A stretch of DNA of 64,000 nucleotides from the NCBI RefSeq assembly GCF_001417735.1, contig NZ_BBUZ01000023.1, positions 223,570 through 287,569 on the forward strand, read 5' to 3'. The position numbers and the translations under genes were made by a program. Of the stretch, positions 8,762 through 15,980 are shown piece after piece. Source of the stretch: Streptomyces sp. NBRC 110028 (GTDB lineage: Bacteria > Actinomycetota > Actinomycetes > Streptomycetales > Streptomycetaceae). How positions within the stretch are numbered: the first letter of the stretch is position 1; every line of letters begins with the position of its first letter. The notes below the pieces were generated by a model, which saw only the letters and a list, made by a program, of their open reading frames with translations, was not told where the DNA came from and searched no databases.

Positions 8762-10063
8762 TCACCCCACAGCCTGGAGTACGGACAGATCCCGCCGGGC
8801 CCGCAGCGTGTGCGGATGGTCCGGGCCCAGCACCCGCTCCCGGTCGGCGACCAGCTCGCGCAGCAGTGCCGCCGCCTCGTCGCGCTCGCCCGTCCGGGCC
8901 AGGTTGTGGGCCAGCACATGGCGGGTGCGCAGCGTCGCCACGTCGTCCTCACCCAGGACGCGCCGCCGGTCGAGCAGCAGCAGCCGCAGCAGCCGTATCG
9001 CCTCCGGACGCCGCCCCGACTCGCCCAGGTTGACGGCGAGGAACTGGCGGCTGCGCAGGGCGTCCGGGTGGTCGGGGCCCAGCAGCCGGGCCTGCTGGGC
9101 GTGGATCTCCCGCAGCCGGTCCGCCGCGTCCCCGGGCGCACCGGCCCCGCCGCGCGTGTGCGCGAGCCACTGACGGGTGCGCAGCACCGCCGCGTGGCCG
9201 GTGCCCAGCAGGCTCTCCTGCTCCTCCAGCAGGGCGCCGAACGCCTCCGCCGCCTCCGCGTACTTCCCCGCCTCGCACAGCGCCACGGCGGCCTCGTGCC
9301 GGGCGGGGTGGTCGGGGAGCCGGTGGGCGCGGTTGCGGGCGAGGGCGAGCAGGGCGGCGTTCCGCGAGCCGCGCTGGAGGGGCGCGGGCAGGCCCTCCGC
9401 GGTCATGGTGGTCTGGAGCCGCCGGTAGACCTCGTCGATGCTGAGCAGTTCGGGCCCGCCGGCCACGCCGTCCCGCAGCAGCCGGATCAGCCGGCCGGTG
9501 AACGCCGTGTTCTTCTCGCCATCCTGGATCAGGGAGACCTCGTTGCCCTGGGAGGACGCCATCACATACGTGCCCGCCACGTCGACCTGCCCCATCACGG
9601 CGGCCTCGGGCCCGGCCATGGTGCCGCTCAGCGCGCGCCCGGAGAAGCAGCAGTCGAGGATGATGACCTTGGAGGTGGCGCGGCTGTCCAGGACGACATC
9701 ACGCAGTTTGCGGTATTCCAGGGAGCCGAATTCGGGATCCGCCCATTCGCTGTCGGCCAGCGACAGATACAAATCCTGCCGCCTGGGGGCGATCAGGCCA
9801 TGGCCGACGTAATAGACCAGCAGCAGGTCCTCCGCCTCGGCCGCCGTCGCCCGTAAGGAACGGCCTACGCGCTGAATATCCCCGCTGTCCAGCAGCACGG
9901 TGCAATGGCGGTCGGGGACGGCCCCGTACGCGGGATCGGTGAGGGCCGCGGCCAGATCCTCGATGGTGTCGCGCACCACGGGAAGGTCCGGAAGCTTCGG
10001 ATCGGAATAGCGACTTGTGCCGATCAGGACTGCCCGCGAACGCTCGGAATCGGGCAACCGCAT
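8762..10063 (-). CDS. Caspase-fold (peptidase C14) protease with C-terminal TPRs
   Basis: 433 residues from the ATG at 10063. The N-terminal half (about 1-250) is a p20-like caspase domain. His88 lies in YYVGHGL and the likely nucleophile Cys139 in ILDCCFSGRA, the metacaspase DxCxSG pattern. The C-terminal half is at least three 42-residue kinesin-light-chain-type TPRs (repeated LLGPDHPDALRSRQFLA-like units). The start is 2 nt after the EACC1 stop, with GAGGAA as ribosome site, so the two genes are tightly coupled. Codon 70 (9854-9856) is TTA, implying bldA-dependent translation. Such caspases act as death or immunity effectors in bacterial conflict systems; the substrate here is unknown. The TPRs probably bind a partner such as the Clp_N protein. 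Confidence 0.88.
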   Translation of the reverse strand: MRLPDSERSRAVLIGTSRYSDPKLPDLPVVRDTIEDLAAALTDPAYGAVPDRHCTVLLDSGDIQRVGRSLRATAAEAEDLLLVYYVGHGLIAPRRQDLYLSLADSEWADPEFGSLEYRKLRDVVLDSRATSKVIILDCCFSGRALSGTMAGPEAAVMGQVDVAGTYVMASSQGNEVSLIQDGEKNTAFTGRLIRLLRDGVAGGPELLSIDEVYRRLQTTMTAEGLPAPLQRGSRNAALLALARNRAHRLPDHPARHEAAVALCEAGKYAEAAEAFGALLEEQESLLGTGHAAVLRTRQWLAHTRGGAGAPGDAADRLREIHAQQARLLGPDHPDALRSRQFLAVNLGESGRRPEAIRLLRLLLLDRRRVLGEDDVATLRTRHVLAHNLARTGERDEAAALLRELVADRERVLGPDHPHTLRARRDLSVLQAVG

Positions 10064-10065
10064 GG

Positions 10066-10422
10066 CTATTCCTCTTCTGCGCGCAACGCCTGCCGGAGAA
10101 TCTCCTCGACGGACTCCTTGGTCACGTGCCGGGCGTCGATCTCCAGCCGCCGCCCGTCCGGGCGGTGGACCGTGACCTTGATGCCGGAGCGGCGCGGCTG
10201 GGCCAGCCAGGCCCGCAGCGAGGACGCGAGGACGGAGAGGGCGCCGCCCGCGCCCAGCGACACCACGAGCAGCTCCGCGGCCGCCCCCATCTCGCCCTCG
10301 CGCGGCGGTGCCGCCTTCGGCTTGACCCGGCCCGCCAGTTCGGGCTCGCCCTGCAGCCACTCGGCAAGCTGCTCCAGGCTTTCGTCCGGCTCCGGGCCGT
10401 CGACCGAAATATGGCTCTCCAC
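10066..10422 (-). CDS. EACC1-like effector-associated small protein
   Basis: 118 residues from GTG 10422, chosen because a GGGGGG ribosome site lies about 5 bases upstream; a TTG at 10455 is the alternative. The acidic N-terminus (residues 1-30) is followed by one amphipathic/hydrophobic helix (AAAELLVVSLGAGGALSVLA). The C-terminal module then reads LRAWLAQPRRSGIKVTVHRPDGRRLEID, followed by a helical end. This LRxWLxxRR then strand-DGR-strand pattern is how I recognise EACC1, the effector-associated constant component found next to caspase, trypsin or TIR effectors in multicellular actinobacteria. It is first in the operon. A role as activator or scaffold of the caspase is inferred from family context. 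Confidence 0.75.
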   Translation of the reverse strand: MESHISVDGPEPDESLEQLAEWLQGEPELAGRVKPKAAPPREGEMGAAAELLVVSLGAGGALSVLASSLRAWLAQPRRSGIKVTVHRPDGRRLEIDARHVTKESVEEILRQALRAEEE

Positions 10423-10518
10423 CGCTGCCCCCCGTTTCCCCCCGGCGCGCGCCAAGCGGCATGGTGCGCGTCCGTGCGAACACTCAAGGTAATGATAGGG
10501 CCCGGCACGGACAAAAGC

Positions 10519-10557
10519 GCCCGCGGGCGCCGGGCGGTCGGCCCGGTGCCCGCGGGC
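10519..10557 (-). terminator. Intrinsic terminator after the Ser/Pro-rich exported protein gene
   Basis: A 17-bp stem (10519-10535 with 10541-10557, one G-T wobble) has loop GGTCG. On the minus strand it is followed by TTTT (10513-10516). It closes the DUF6230/DUF6114 operon and insulates the EACC1 operon downstream. The EACC1 promoter must lie within 10423-10518. Confidence 0.8.
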
Positions 10558-10613
10558 GGCGCCCTCCGAGGAGGGCCTTGCGGCTCCCGAACAGGTATGT
10601 GGTTGTGCGGGGG

Positions 10614-11981
10614 TTATTCCCCTGTGTTGTACACGTGCATTCCCGGGATGGTCAGTTCGCCGCCGAACTGACCGGCCTGGGTGACCGTCACGTCGGTGAA
10701 GAACACCTCGGGGATGTTCACCGGCGGCGGGCTCTTCGGGCTGAAGGTGATCGGGATGATGCCCAGGAGGTTGCCCTTCAGCTCCTCGGTGTACATCGTG
10801 ACGGTGCCGTTGCGGAAGGTCGAGGTGGAACCCTCGCGCGCCGCCACGTTGGTGGTCGTCCCGGCCGGGCCCTTGACCAGCTGGTGCAGGTCCTTGATGT
10901 CCACGCCGTCGGCGGTGAACTTGAGGACCTTCTTCGACTGGCCGTTGTGCGTCCTGACCTCGACGATGCCCTGGTAGTCCAGGCCGTGCAGGCTCAGCAG
11001 CGTGGACTTGAGGGTCCAGGGGTCGTCGGGCAGCGGGCTCGCGGTCGGCTCGTCATCGGCGTTGTTGTACGCGTCGGCGTCGAACTCGGGGCAGGGGTAG
11101 CCCTCCTTGCCGCCGTCCGCGCCGTCGCCGCTCGCCGACGGGGAGGGCTTCGGCAAGGTCTCGCCGGCCTTGTCCTTGGCGTCCTCGGCCGCCTTCTTCG
11201 CCTTGTCGACGGCGTCCTCGGTGGCTTCGCCGACCTTGTCCACCGTGTCCTTGACCGGGTTGTCGGCCTTCTCGCCGGTGGACGGGGAGGGGCTGGGCGA
11301 GGCGGAGGAGGCCGACGGGCTGGGCGAGGCGCTCGGCTCGGCCGACGCTCCGCCCTCGTCGGCCGTGGCCTTGTCGGCCTCGTCCGGGGTGAAGATGTCG
11401 TGCAGCTTGTCCCCGAGACCCAGCGGGTCCAGCGGGTTCGTGGTCTCGGACTCCGACGGACTCGGCGAGGCGCTGGGCTCCCCGGACTCCTCGTCGTCCC
11501 CGGTACCCGACGTGCCGGACGGGCTCGGGGTGGGGGTCGGCTTCGACGGTGTGGCGTCCCCGCCTCCGGACGAGCCGGACGCGTCGGACGGGGCCTTGGA
11601 GCCGGAACCGGACGTACCGTCCTGGTCCTTCGAGCCCGAGTCCTTGCCGTCCTTGCCGTCCTCGCCGCCCTTGTCCGCGTCGTCGGACGCGTCCTTCTCG
11701 CCCTGGGCGTCGTCCTTGTCGGCCTCATCCGGCTGGGAGACACACGGTCCGGCCTTGTAGCGGTCCTCGGCCCGGGTGGTCGCCGACGCCAGCTGCGGGG
11801 TCAGCCCCATGCCCATGAGCACGGCCGTCGGCATGGCGGCCAGCGCTATCGCCTTCCCCGCGGGCACCTGAAGGCGAGTGAGCACCGACTTCCTCGGCGC
11901 CGCATGCCGCGGTCCGGTTCTCGCCCGGCGCGGACTTCCGTCCGCGGCCTGCTCCTCTTCACCCCGCACGGTGCCTCCCAT
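10614..11981 (-). CDS. Exported Ser/Pro/Asp-rich protein with C-terminal beta domain
   Basis: 455 residues from ATG 11981; a GTG at 11969 with GGGAGG before it is an equally plausible start. A basic stretch and a hydrophobic segment (AGKAIALAAMPTAVLMGMGL) followed by QLASATT look like a signal peptide. The middle (about 70-320) is low complexity: Lys/Asp-rich, then PSPS-type and TPTPSPS-type runs, and an Ala/Lys-rich helix (KDTVDKVGEATEDAVDKAKK). The last 130 residues form a conserved non-repetitive domain (DPWTLKSTLLSLHGLDYQGIV to GMHVYNTGE). It overlaps the DUF6114 gene end by 23 bp. It is probably wall-spanning and exposed; no enzymatic motif was seen. Confidence 0.8.
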   Translation of the reverse strand: MGGTVRGEEEQAADGSPRRARTGPRHAAPRKSVLTRLQVPAGKAIALAAMPTAVLMGMGLTPQLASATTRAEDRYKAGPCVSQPDEADKDDAQGEKDASDDADKGGEDGKDGKDSGSKDQDGTSGSGSKAPSDASGSSGGGDATPSKPTPTPSPSGTSGTGDDEESGEPSASPSPSESETTNPLDPLGLGDKLHDIFTPDEADKATADEGGASAEPSASPSPSASSASPSPSPSTGEKADNPVKDTVDKVGEATEDAVDKAKKAAEDAKDKAGETLPKPSPSASGDGADGGKEGYPCPEFDADAYNNADDEPTASPLPDDPWTLKSTLLSLHGLDYQGIVEVRTHNGQSKKVLKFTADGVDIKDLHQLVKGPAGTTTNVAAREGSTSTFRNGTVTMYTEELKGNLLGIIPITFSPKSPPPVNIPEVFFTDVTVTQAGQFGGELTIPGMHVYNTGE

Positions 11982-12489
11982 TCGTGGCTTCCTGGTCCGG
12001 TGCGGGTCCGGCCCCCGCCGGCTCCGGCACACCGCCATCGTCGGCGCCGTCCTCGGGCCCGGTTCCCGGTCCCCCGGCCGGCTGTGCCGCGGGGGCCTCG
12101 CCCGGTGCCCAGGCGACGCTCATGCCCCCACCGAAGAGGGCGAGCAGGAATCCGACCAAGAAGCCGCCGATGTTGGACACGGGCAGCGACACCAGGCCGA
12201 GCAGGATCGAGGCGACCCCCGCGAAGACCCGCACCATGGGCTGGAACCACATGGTCATGCCCAGCAGCACCAGCAGTACGCCGATGATGAGCGAGGCGGA
12301 TCCGGCCGTGGTGGACAGGTTGATCGTGAACCCGCCCGCGTTCAGGTCGTTGTACGGGAAGTACATGATCGGCAGCCCGGCCAGGGTGGTGAGCAGCCCC
12401 GCCCAGAACGGACGCTGCCAGCGCCATGCCCTGAAAGTCTCCCGCCAATGGCTGATACGGTCACGCGCCCCCGGCGACTCGGCACTCAT
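11959..12489 (-). CDS. DUF6114 four-helix membrane protein
   Basis: 176 residues. After a short polar start (MSAESPGARDRISHWRETFRAWRWQRPFWAG) four hydrophobic segments follow (LLTTLAGLPIMYF, LIIGVLLVLLGMTMW, VFAGVASILLGLVSLPV, GGFLVGFLLALFGGGM). A Pro/Gly/Asp-rich cytoplasmic-type tail ends the protein. The pattern fits the actinobacterial DUF6114 family, which is habitually next to DUF6230 genes. It is the middle gene of a three-gene minus-strand operon. Function unknown; a membrane anchor or chaperone for its secreted neighbours is a guess. Confidence 0.8.
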   Translation of the reverse strand: MSAESPGARDRISHWRETFRAWRWQRPFWAGLLTTLAGLPIMYFPYNDLNAGGFTINLSTTAGSASLIIGVLLVLLGMTMWFQPMVRVFAGVASILLGLVSLPVSNIGGFLVGFLLALFGGGMSVAWAPGEAPAAQPAGGPGTGPEDGADDGGVPEPAGAGPAPDQEATNGRHRAG

Positions 12490-12632
12490 TGAAAACAGCT
12501 CCCTGGGGCTGGCGATCCAGTCGATCGCACGTCGTTCTCCTGCGGTACTGAACTGCGTGGCGCCTCAAGCGCTACTGGGCGTTGCCGGGTGAGGGGCAGC
12601 GCCGCGGCCCCCCACCCTTCCAGCTCAGCGCT

Positions 12633-13250
12633 TCAGAAGCACTCGTTCTTGCCCTTGCTGACCTTCATCGAAAGCCCGGAGAGCTTGAACGTGCCCGCGC
12701 TGGTCGCCCAGGCGGTCTGCTTCACACCGATCAGCGTCGCCGAATCGGCTTGCTGCGCGAACGAGCCGGGAAGGGCCTTGTCGCCCTTGTTGATCCCCGG
12801 ACCCTTGTTCGCGTCGCCCGCCGCCACGCCGATGTCGATGCCGCGGAACGTCGCGTCGGCGTCCAGCTGGTCGAGGTCGATGAAGAGGTTCTTCGCCTCG
12901 ACCGTCTTGCTGCCGTTACCGGCCGACAGCTTCAGCGACACATCGCCGAAGACCGGGACCGGGACGACCACCGACTGGCACAGGCCCTTGAGCTTGGCGC
13001 TCTTGAACGCCGACACCGCGACGGGGATGTTCTTCCCGCCGTGCTGGGTGTCTATGGCGCCGTACTGCGCGAAGCCCGTGCCGTCGAGCCGGTCGACCGC
13101 GACCTTGAATTGCTGGCCGGACACGTTGAACGAGGCCGCGAGCGCACCCTGTGACAGGGCAACGCCGATCGCGGCCGTGGCAGCAACGCTCGGGACCATG
13201 ACAACGGCGAACCGCTTCCATCTTGTCCCGCCACGAGCCAGGGACTCCAT
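12633..13250 (-). CDS. DUF6230 secreted protein
   Basis: 205 residues from ATG 13250, which has a textbook AGGAGG 8 bases upstream; earlier in-frame starts are poorer. The N-terminus has basic residues then a hydrophobic core (RFAVVMVPSVAATAAIGVALSQGALA) ending in a signal-peptidase-like ALAASF. The mature part is a beta-rich domain (VAVDRLDGTGFAQYGAID, LCQSVVVPVPVFGDVSLKL, LGV-type repeats) with only two Cys, one of them the penultimate residue. Homologues are often mis-annotated as cholesterol esterase, but no catalytic triad motif is visible. It leads the DUF6230-DUF6114-exported protein operon. Confidence 0.82.
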   Translation of the reverse strand: MESLARGGTRWKRFAVVMVPSVAATAAIGVALSQGALAASFNVSGQQFKVAVDRLDGTGFAQYGAIDTQHGGKNIPVAVSAFKSAKLKGLCQSVVVPVPVFGDVSLKLSAGNGSKTVEAKNLFIDLDQLDADATFRGIDIGVAAGDANKGPGINKGDKALPGSFAQQADSATLIGVKQTAWATSAGTFKLSGLSMKVSKGKNECF

Positions 13251-13752
13251 GACTTTCCTCCTTCTCGGACGTACATCTCCGGCCGGGGCCGCGGCCCCGA
13301 ACTGGGATGGGAGAAGTGCTACGTCCTCGGGAAGGAGAGCGCCCACGTCTCACAGGCGCGAACTGCACCCGCCGAAACACCGGCGATCACCCCCGAGCGA
13401 CAACCACTGGCCACGCTTTCTCGCGCAACCTCCTGGACAGGCCCTGCCCGTTGGGCAGAGACCCCCCTGTCCACGGCCGGCGCCACTGCCGCCGGCCTGC
13501 TCGGTGGGGACCCACCCGCAGCACCGCGCCGACCGGCTGCCGGGCTTCGATGAGGATGGACCGAGCTTGGCTGATCGTGGTCCATTCACGGCCGGGGCAC
13601 AAGGGGTTCGTTACTAGCGAGTAACGGACGGATAACCGATCCACGGCAGGCCGGTCCAGACCGGGCACGCAGGGTCGTCGCCCGACGGCCGGAAAGAAGG
13701 GGAGATTTAACGCCAAGAACGGACAAAGCCCGGGCGCCCACTTACTACCAGT
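13251..13752. other. Long upstream region of the DUF6230 gene, no gene seen
   Basis: About 500 bp without a convincing gene on either strand; its reading frames lack ribosome sites and family-like sequence. It contains a perfect inverted repeat at 13609-13626 and the end of the downstream terminator. The region around 13690-13790 is much more AT-rich than the genome. It probably holds the promoter and an extended leader of the DUF6230 operon. Confidence 0.5.
13609..13626. promoter_or_regulatory. Putative operator CGTTACT-AGCG-AGTAACG
   Basis: Two perfect 7-bp arms are separated by 4 bp, about 360 bp upstream of the DUF6230 start. Size and symmetry fit a TetR-family or similar dimeric regulator. 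A related site (GTACT-GACG-AGTAC) lies at 26718-26731 between the thiolase and mce genes. Confidence 0.5.
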
Positions 13753-13798
13753 AACAGCAGCCGCGTTTACCAAGTTTTGGTAAAGCGCGGCCGCTGTT
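13753..13798 (-). terminator. Very long hairpin terminator of the thioredoxin-TPR gene
   Basis: Left arm 13753-13773 pairs with 13777-13798 over about 21 bp: the inner TTTACCAA/TTGGTAAA is perfect, then a one-base bulge, then a 13-bp GC-rich stem with one G-T pair. It lies 20 bp past the stop of the minus-strand gene. The left arm overlaps a short TTACT-ACC-AGTAA repeat (13742-13754). Confidence 0.8.
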
Positions 13799-13817
13799 CC
13801 GTTTGAGAGCCGAGAAG

Positions 13818-14780
13818 TCAGAACAGGACGCGCGCCAACGCGCTACGAGCTGTGACCACTCGGGGATCGTCACCGCCGATCACCTCGAAGAGGCCGAGCA
13901 GATGGAGCCGCGCCGCCTCACGGTCCTCACCCGCCGTACGCCGCACCGTGTCGACCAAGCGACCGAAGGCGTCCTCCACATGACCGCCCACCAAGTCCAG
14001 GTCGGCCGCCGCGATCTGCGCCGCCGGATCCGCCGGGCTGTCGGCGGCCTCCTTGCGCACCTGCTGCGCGTCCAGACCCTGCACCCGCTCCAGCAACTGG
14101 GCCTGGGCCAGACCGAGCTTCGCCTCCGCGTTGGCCGGGTCGTCGTTCAGCACGTTCTGGTACGCGCGGACGGCACCGCCGAGGTCGCCCGCGTCCAGTG
14201 CATCGTGGGCCGCGGCCAGCGCGCTGTCGTACGGGCCCGCGGGGACCGGGGCCTCCTGCTCCGCGTCCTCCGCGCCCGCCGCCTCGGCCGGCGCGCCCAC
14301 GATGCCGAACTGCTGCTCCGCGGCCTGGATCAGCTGGTCCAGCACCTGGCGGATCTGCGCCTCCGGCGCCGCGCCCTGGAACAGCGGCACCGGCTGCCCG
14401 GCGACCACCGCGAACACCGCGGGGATCCCCTGCACGCCGAACTGCTGGAAGAGCATCTGGTTGGCATCGACGTCGATCTTCGCGAGGACGAACTTCCCCG
14501 CGTACTCCCCGGCCAGTCGCTCCAGGATCGGTCCGAGCTGCTTGCACGGCTCGCACCACTCAGCCCAGAAGTCGATGACGACCGGTACTTCGGTGGAGCG
14601 CTGCAGGACCTCCTGCTGAAAACCCGCCTCGTCGACGTCGAAGACCAGGCGCGTGGGCGCGGGCGCGCCCGTGCGGGCGGCGTCGGCCCGCGCCTTCTCC
14701 GCCTTCTGCTTCGCTTCCCCGGCCGCCTTCACCGCGGCGAGGTCGACCACTCCACTCATGGACATGTTCCGTGGCTGCAT
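13818..14780 (-). CDS. Thioredoxin-TPR co-chaperone (YbbN/CnoX-like)
   Basis: 320 residues. ATG 14780 is chosen for the GGGGAGG about 8 bases upstream. After a charged leader, a thioredoxin domain (about 45-155) carries the WCEPC active site in VVIDFWAEWCEPCKQLGPIL and the cis-Pro in VQGIPAVFAV. An Ala/Glu linker follows, then a TPR region (about 185-320: YDSALAAAHDALDAGDLGGAVRAYQNVL). This is the YbbN/CnoX architecture: a holdase that protects clients from oxidation and passes them to DnaK/GroEL. Unlike E. coli YbbN it keeps both redox Cys, so it may also act as a reductase. It is divergent from the TetR gene across a 136-bp region with a palindrome. Confidence 0.9.
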   Translation of the reverse strand: MQPRNMSMSGVVDLAAVKAAGEAKQKAEKARADAARTGAPAPTRLVFDVDEAGFQQEVLQRSTEVPVVIDFWAEWCEPCKQLGPILERLAGEYAGKFVLAKIDVDANQMLFQQFGVQGIPAVFAVVAGQPVPLFQGAAPEAQIRQVLDQLIQAAEQQFGIVGAPAEAAGAEDAEQEAPVPAGPYDSALAAAHDALDAGDLGGAVRAYQNVLNDDPANAEAKLGLAQAQLLERVQGLDAQQVRKEAADSPADPAAQIAAADLDLVGGHVEDAFGRLVDTVRRTAGEDREAARLHLLGLFEVIGGDDPRVVTARSALARVLF

Positions 14781-14849
14781 GGTCCTATCCTCCCCTCTCG
14801 ACGCGGTGAATGGAAAAGCGCCTCGGCCGATCCGAAGGACAGGCCTGTC

Positions 14850-14872
14850 TTACGCTACGAGCCGTAGCGTAA
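14850..14872. promoter_or_regulatory. TetR-type operator between the trx-TPR and tetR genes
   Basis: TTACGCTACG (14850-14859) and CGTAGCGTAA (14863-14872) form a perfect 10-bp inverted repeat with spacer AGC. It is centred 56 bp upstream of the divergent TetR gene, the classic place for autoregulation. It could also control the co-chaperone gene. Confidence 0.75.
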
Positions 14873-14916
14873 CCGGCCGGGACACCCGCGTCTACCTGCG
14901 AGTAGGGTCGTGCGCC

Positions 14917-15573
14917 ATGAGCCCGCCCAAGCGGCGCACAGGGCGCCCCCGCAGCGAGGAGGCCGACCGTGCCATCCTCGGCGCGACGCGCGCCGCCCTG
15001 GTCGAGCTGGGCTGGGGAAGGCTCACGATGGGTGACGTCGCGGCCCGCGCCAAAGTCGCCAAGACGACCCTCTACCGGCGCTGGGCGGGCAAGAACGAGC
15101 TGGTCGTGGACGCGGTCGCGGCCGTCTTCGACGAGCATCTGCGGTCGGCCGACTGCGGCAGCCTGCGGGCGGACATCGAGAACGTGGTGGTGCGCTTCGC
15201 CGAACTGCTGGAGCTGCCCGAGACCAAGACGGCGCTGATGGCCGTGCTCGCCGAGGCCACCCACGACGAGGCGCTGGGCGCCCGGGTCCGGTCCGCGATC
15301 GTCGACCGGCAGAAGCGGCTGGTGCTGATCGGCCGGGAGCGCGCCCAGCTGCGCGGCGAACTGCCGCGCGAGGAGGATCCGGGTGCGGCGGCCCGCAACG
15401 CGGATCTGATATTCGACGTGATCGCCGGATCGGTGGTGCACCGGCTGCTGGTCAGCGCCGAGCCGGTGGACGCGGAGTGGGCCCAGGGCTTCTCGACGCT
15501 GCTGCTGCACGGGCTGACCGTGGCGGCGCTCCCCGGTGGCACGCCACCGGGGAGCGGGCCGGAAAGCGGCTAG
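14917..15573 (+). CDS. TetR-family transcriptional regulator
   Basis: 218 residues from ATG 14917 (AGTAGGG 9 bases upstream). The N-terminal helix-turn-helix (about residues 12-58) reads RAILGATRAALVELGWGRLTMGDVAARAKVAKTTLYRRWAGKNELVVDAV, typical of TetR with the TLYRRW recognition helix and a TetR_C_33-like C-terminus. The ligand is unknown. A perfect palindrome lies just upstream, so autorepression is likely. Its TAG stop coincides with the first base of the terminal repeat of a MITE-like element, so the C-terminus (ALPGGTPPGSGPESG) may have been altered by the insertion. Confidence 0.93.
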   Translation: MSPPKRRTGRPRSEEADRAILGATRAALVELGWGRLTMGDVAARAKVAKTTLYRRWAGKNELVVDAVAAVFDEHLRSADCGSLRADIENVVVRFAELLELPETKTALMAVLAEATHDEALGARVRSAIVDRQKRLVLIGRERAQLRGELPREEDPGAAARNADLIFDVIAGSVVHRLLVSAEPVDAEWAQGFSTLLLHGLTVAALPGGTPPGSGPESG

Positions 15574-15760
15574 TGCCGCGTCAGCCAAGGTTCACCCCGC
15601 TCGCCGCCCTGGCACGGCCATCTGCGGCGTTGCCGAATCGACCGAGTAGGCCCGCCCCCGGACTCCGTCCGGGAGGTGCCCCCGCGAGGCCGATCCGGCG
15701 CCTTGCATCTGACCGCACCAGGACGCCTCGCTACCGGGCAAACCTTGGCTGACGCGGCAC
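15573..15760. mobile_element. MITE-like element with 20-bp perfect terminal inverted repeats
   Basis: GTGCCGCGTCAGCCAAGG plus TT (15573-15592) is repeated exactly in inverted orientation at 15741-15760. The 188-bp interior has no gene. It sits immediately after the tetR stop codon and abuts a second element. The ends look like those of a miniature transposon mobilised in trans; no clear target duplication is visible. Confidence 0.7.
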
Positions 15761-15974
15761 CAGGGGTGTCTTGTCGATCAGGCCGGATCAGCGAGCGGCG
15801 TCTGGTGCGGGGGGCACCTCCCGGCGGTAGCCGGGGGAAGCTCGCAACCCGCGTGAGGAGAGCGCGGCGGCGCTGCGCGCGACGAGCGCGGGGCCGCGAG
15901 ATGCCGCCCGCCGCGGCAGCGGCTGATGTCACAGCGGCGCCGGGAGCCCGGCATGATCGGCAAGACACCCCCTG
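15761..15974. mobile_element. Second MITE-like element, imperfect terminal inverted repeats
   Basis: CAGGGGTGTCTTGTCGATCA (15761-15780) matches the inverse of 15954-15974, apart from one extra G and one T/C change. The interior (about 170 bp) has no gene. Its GATCAGC...GCGGCGTCTGGTGCGG stretch also occurs in the element at 31521-31685, so the two are related. It ends 6 bp before the icmA stop codon, filling the gap between two convergent genes. Confidence 0.65.
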
Positions 15975-15980
15975 GGGCGG

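Noticed and set aside
8762..10483. Caspase gene starting 140 codons earlier
   Set aside because: The extension lies over the EACC1 gene in a different frame and is Arg/Gly/Ala-rich. ATG 10063 has a good ribosome site and gives a caspase-like N-terminus.
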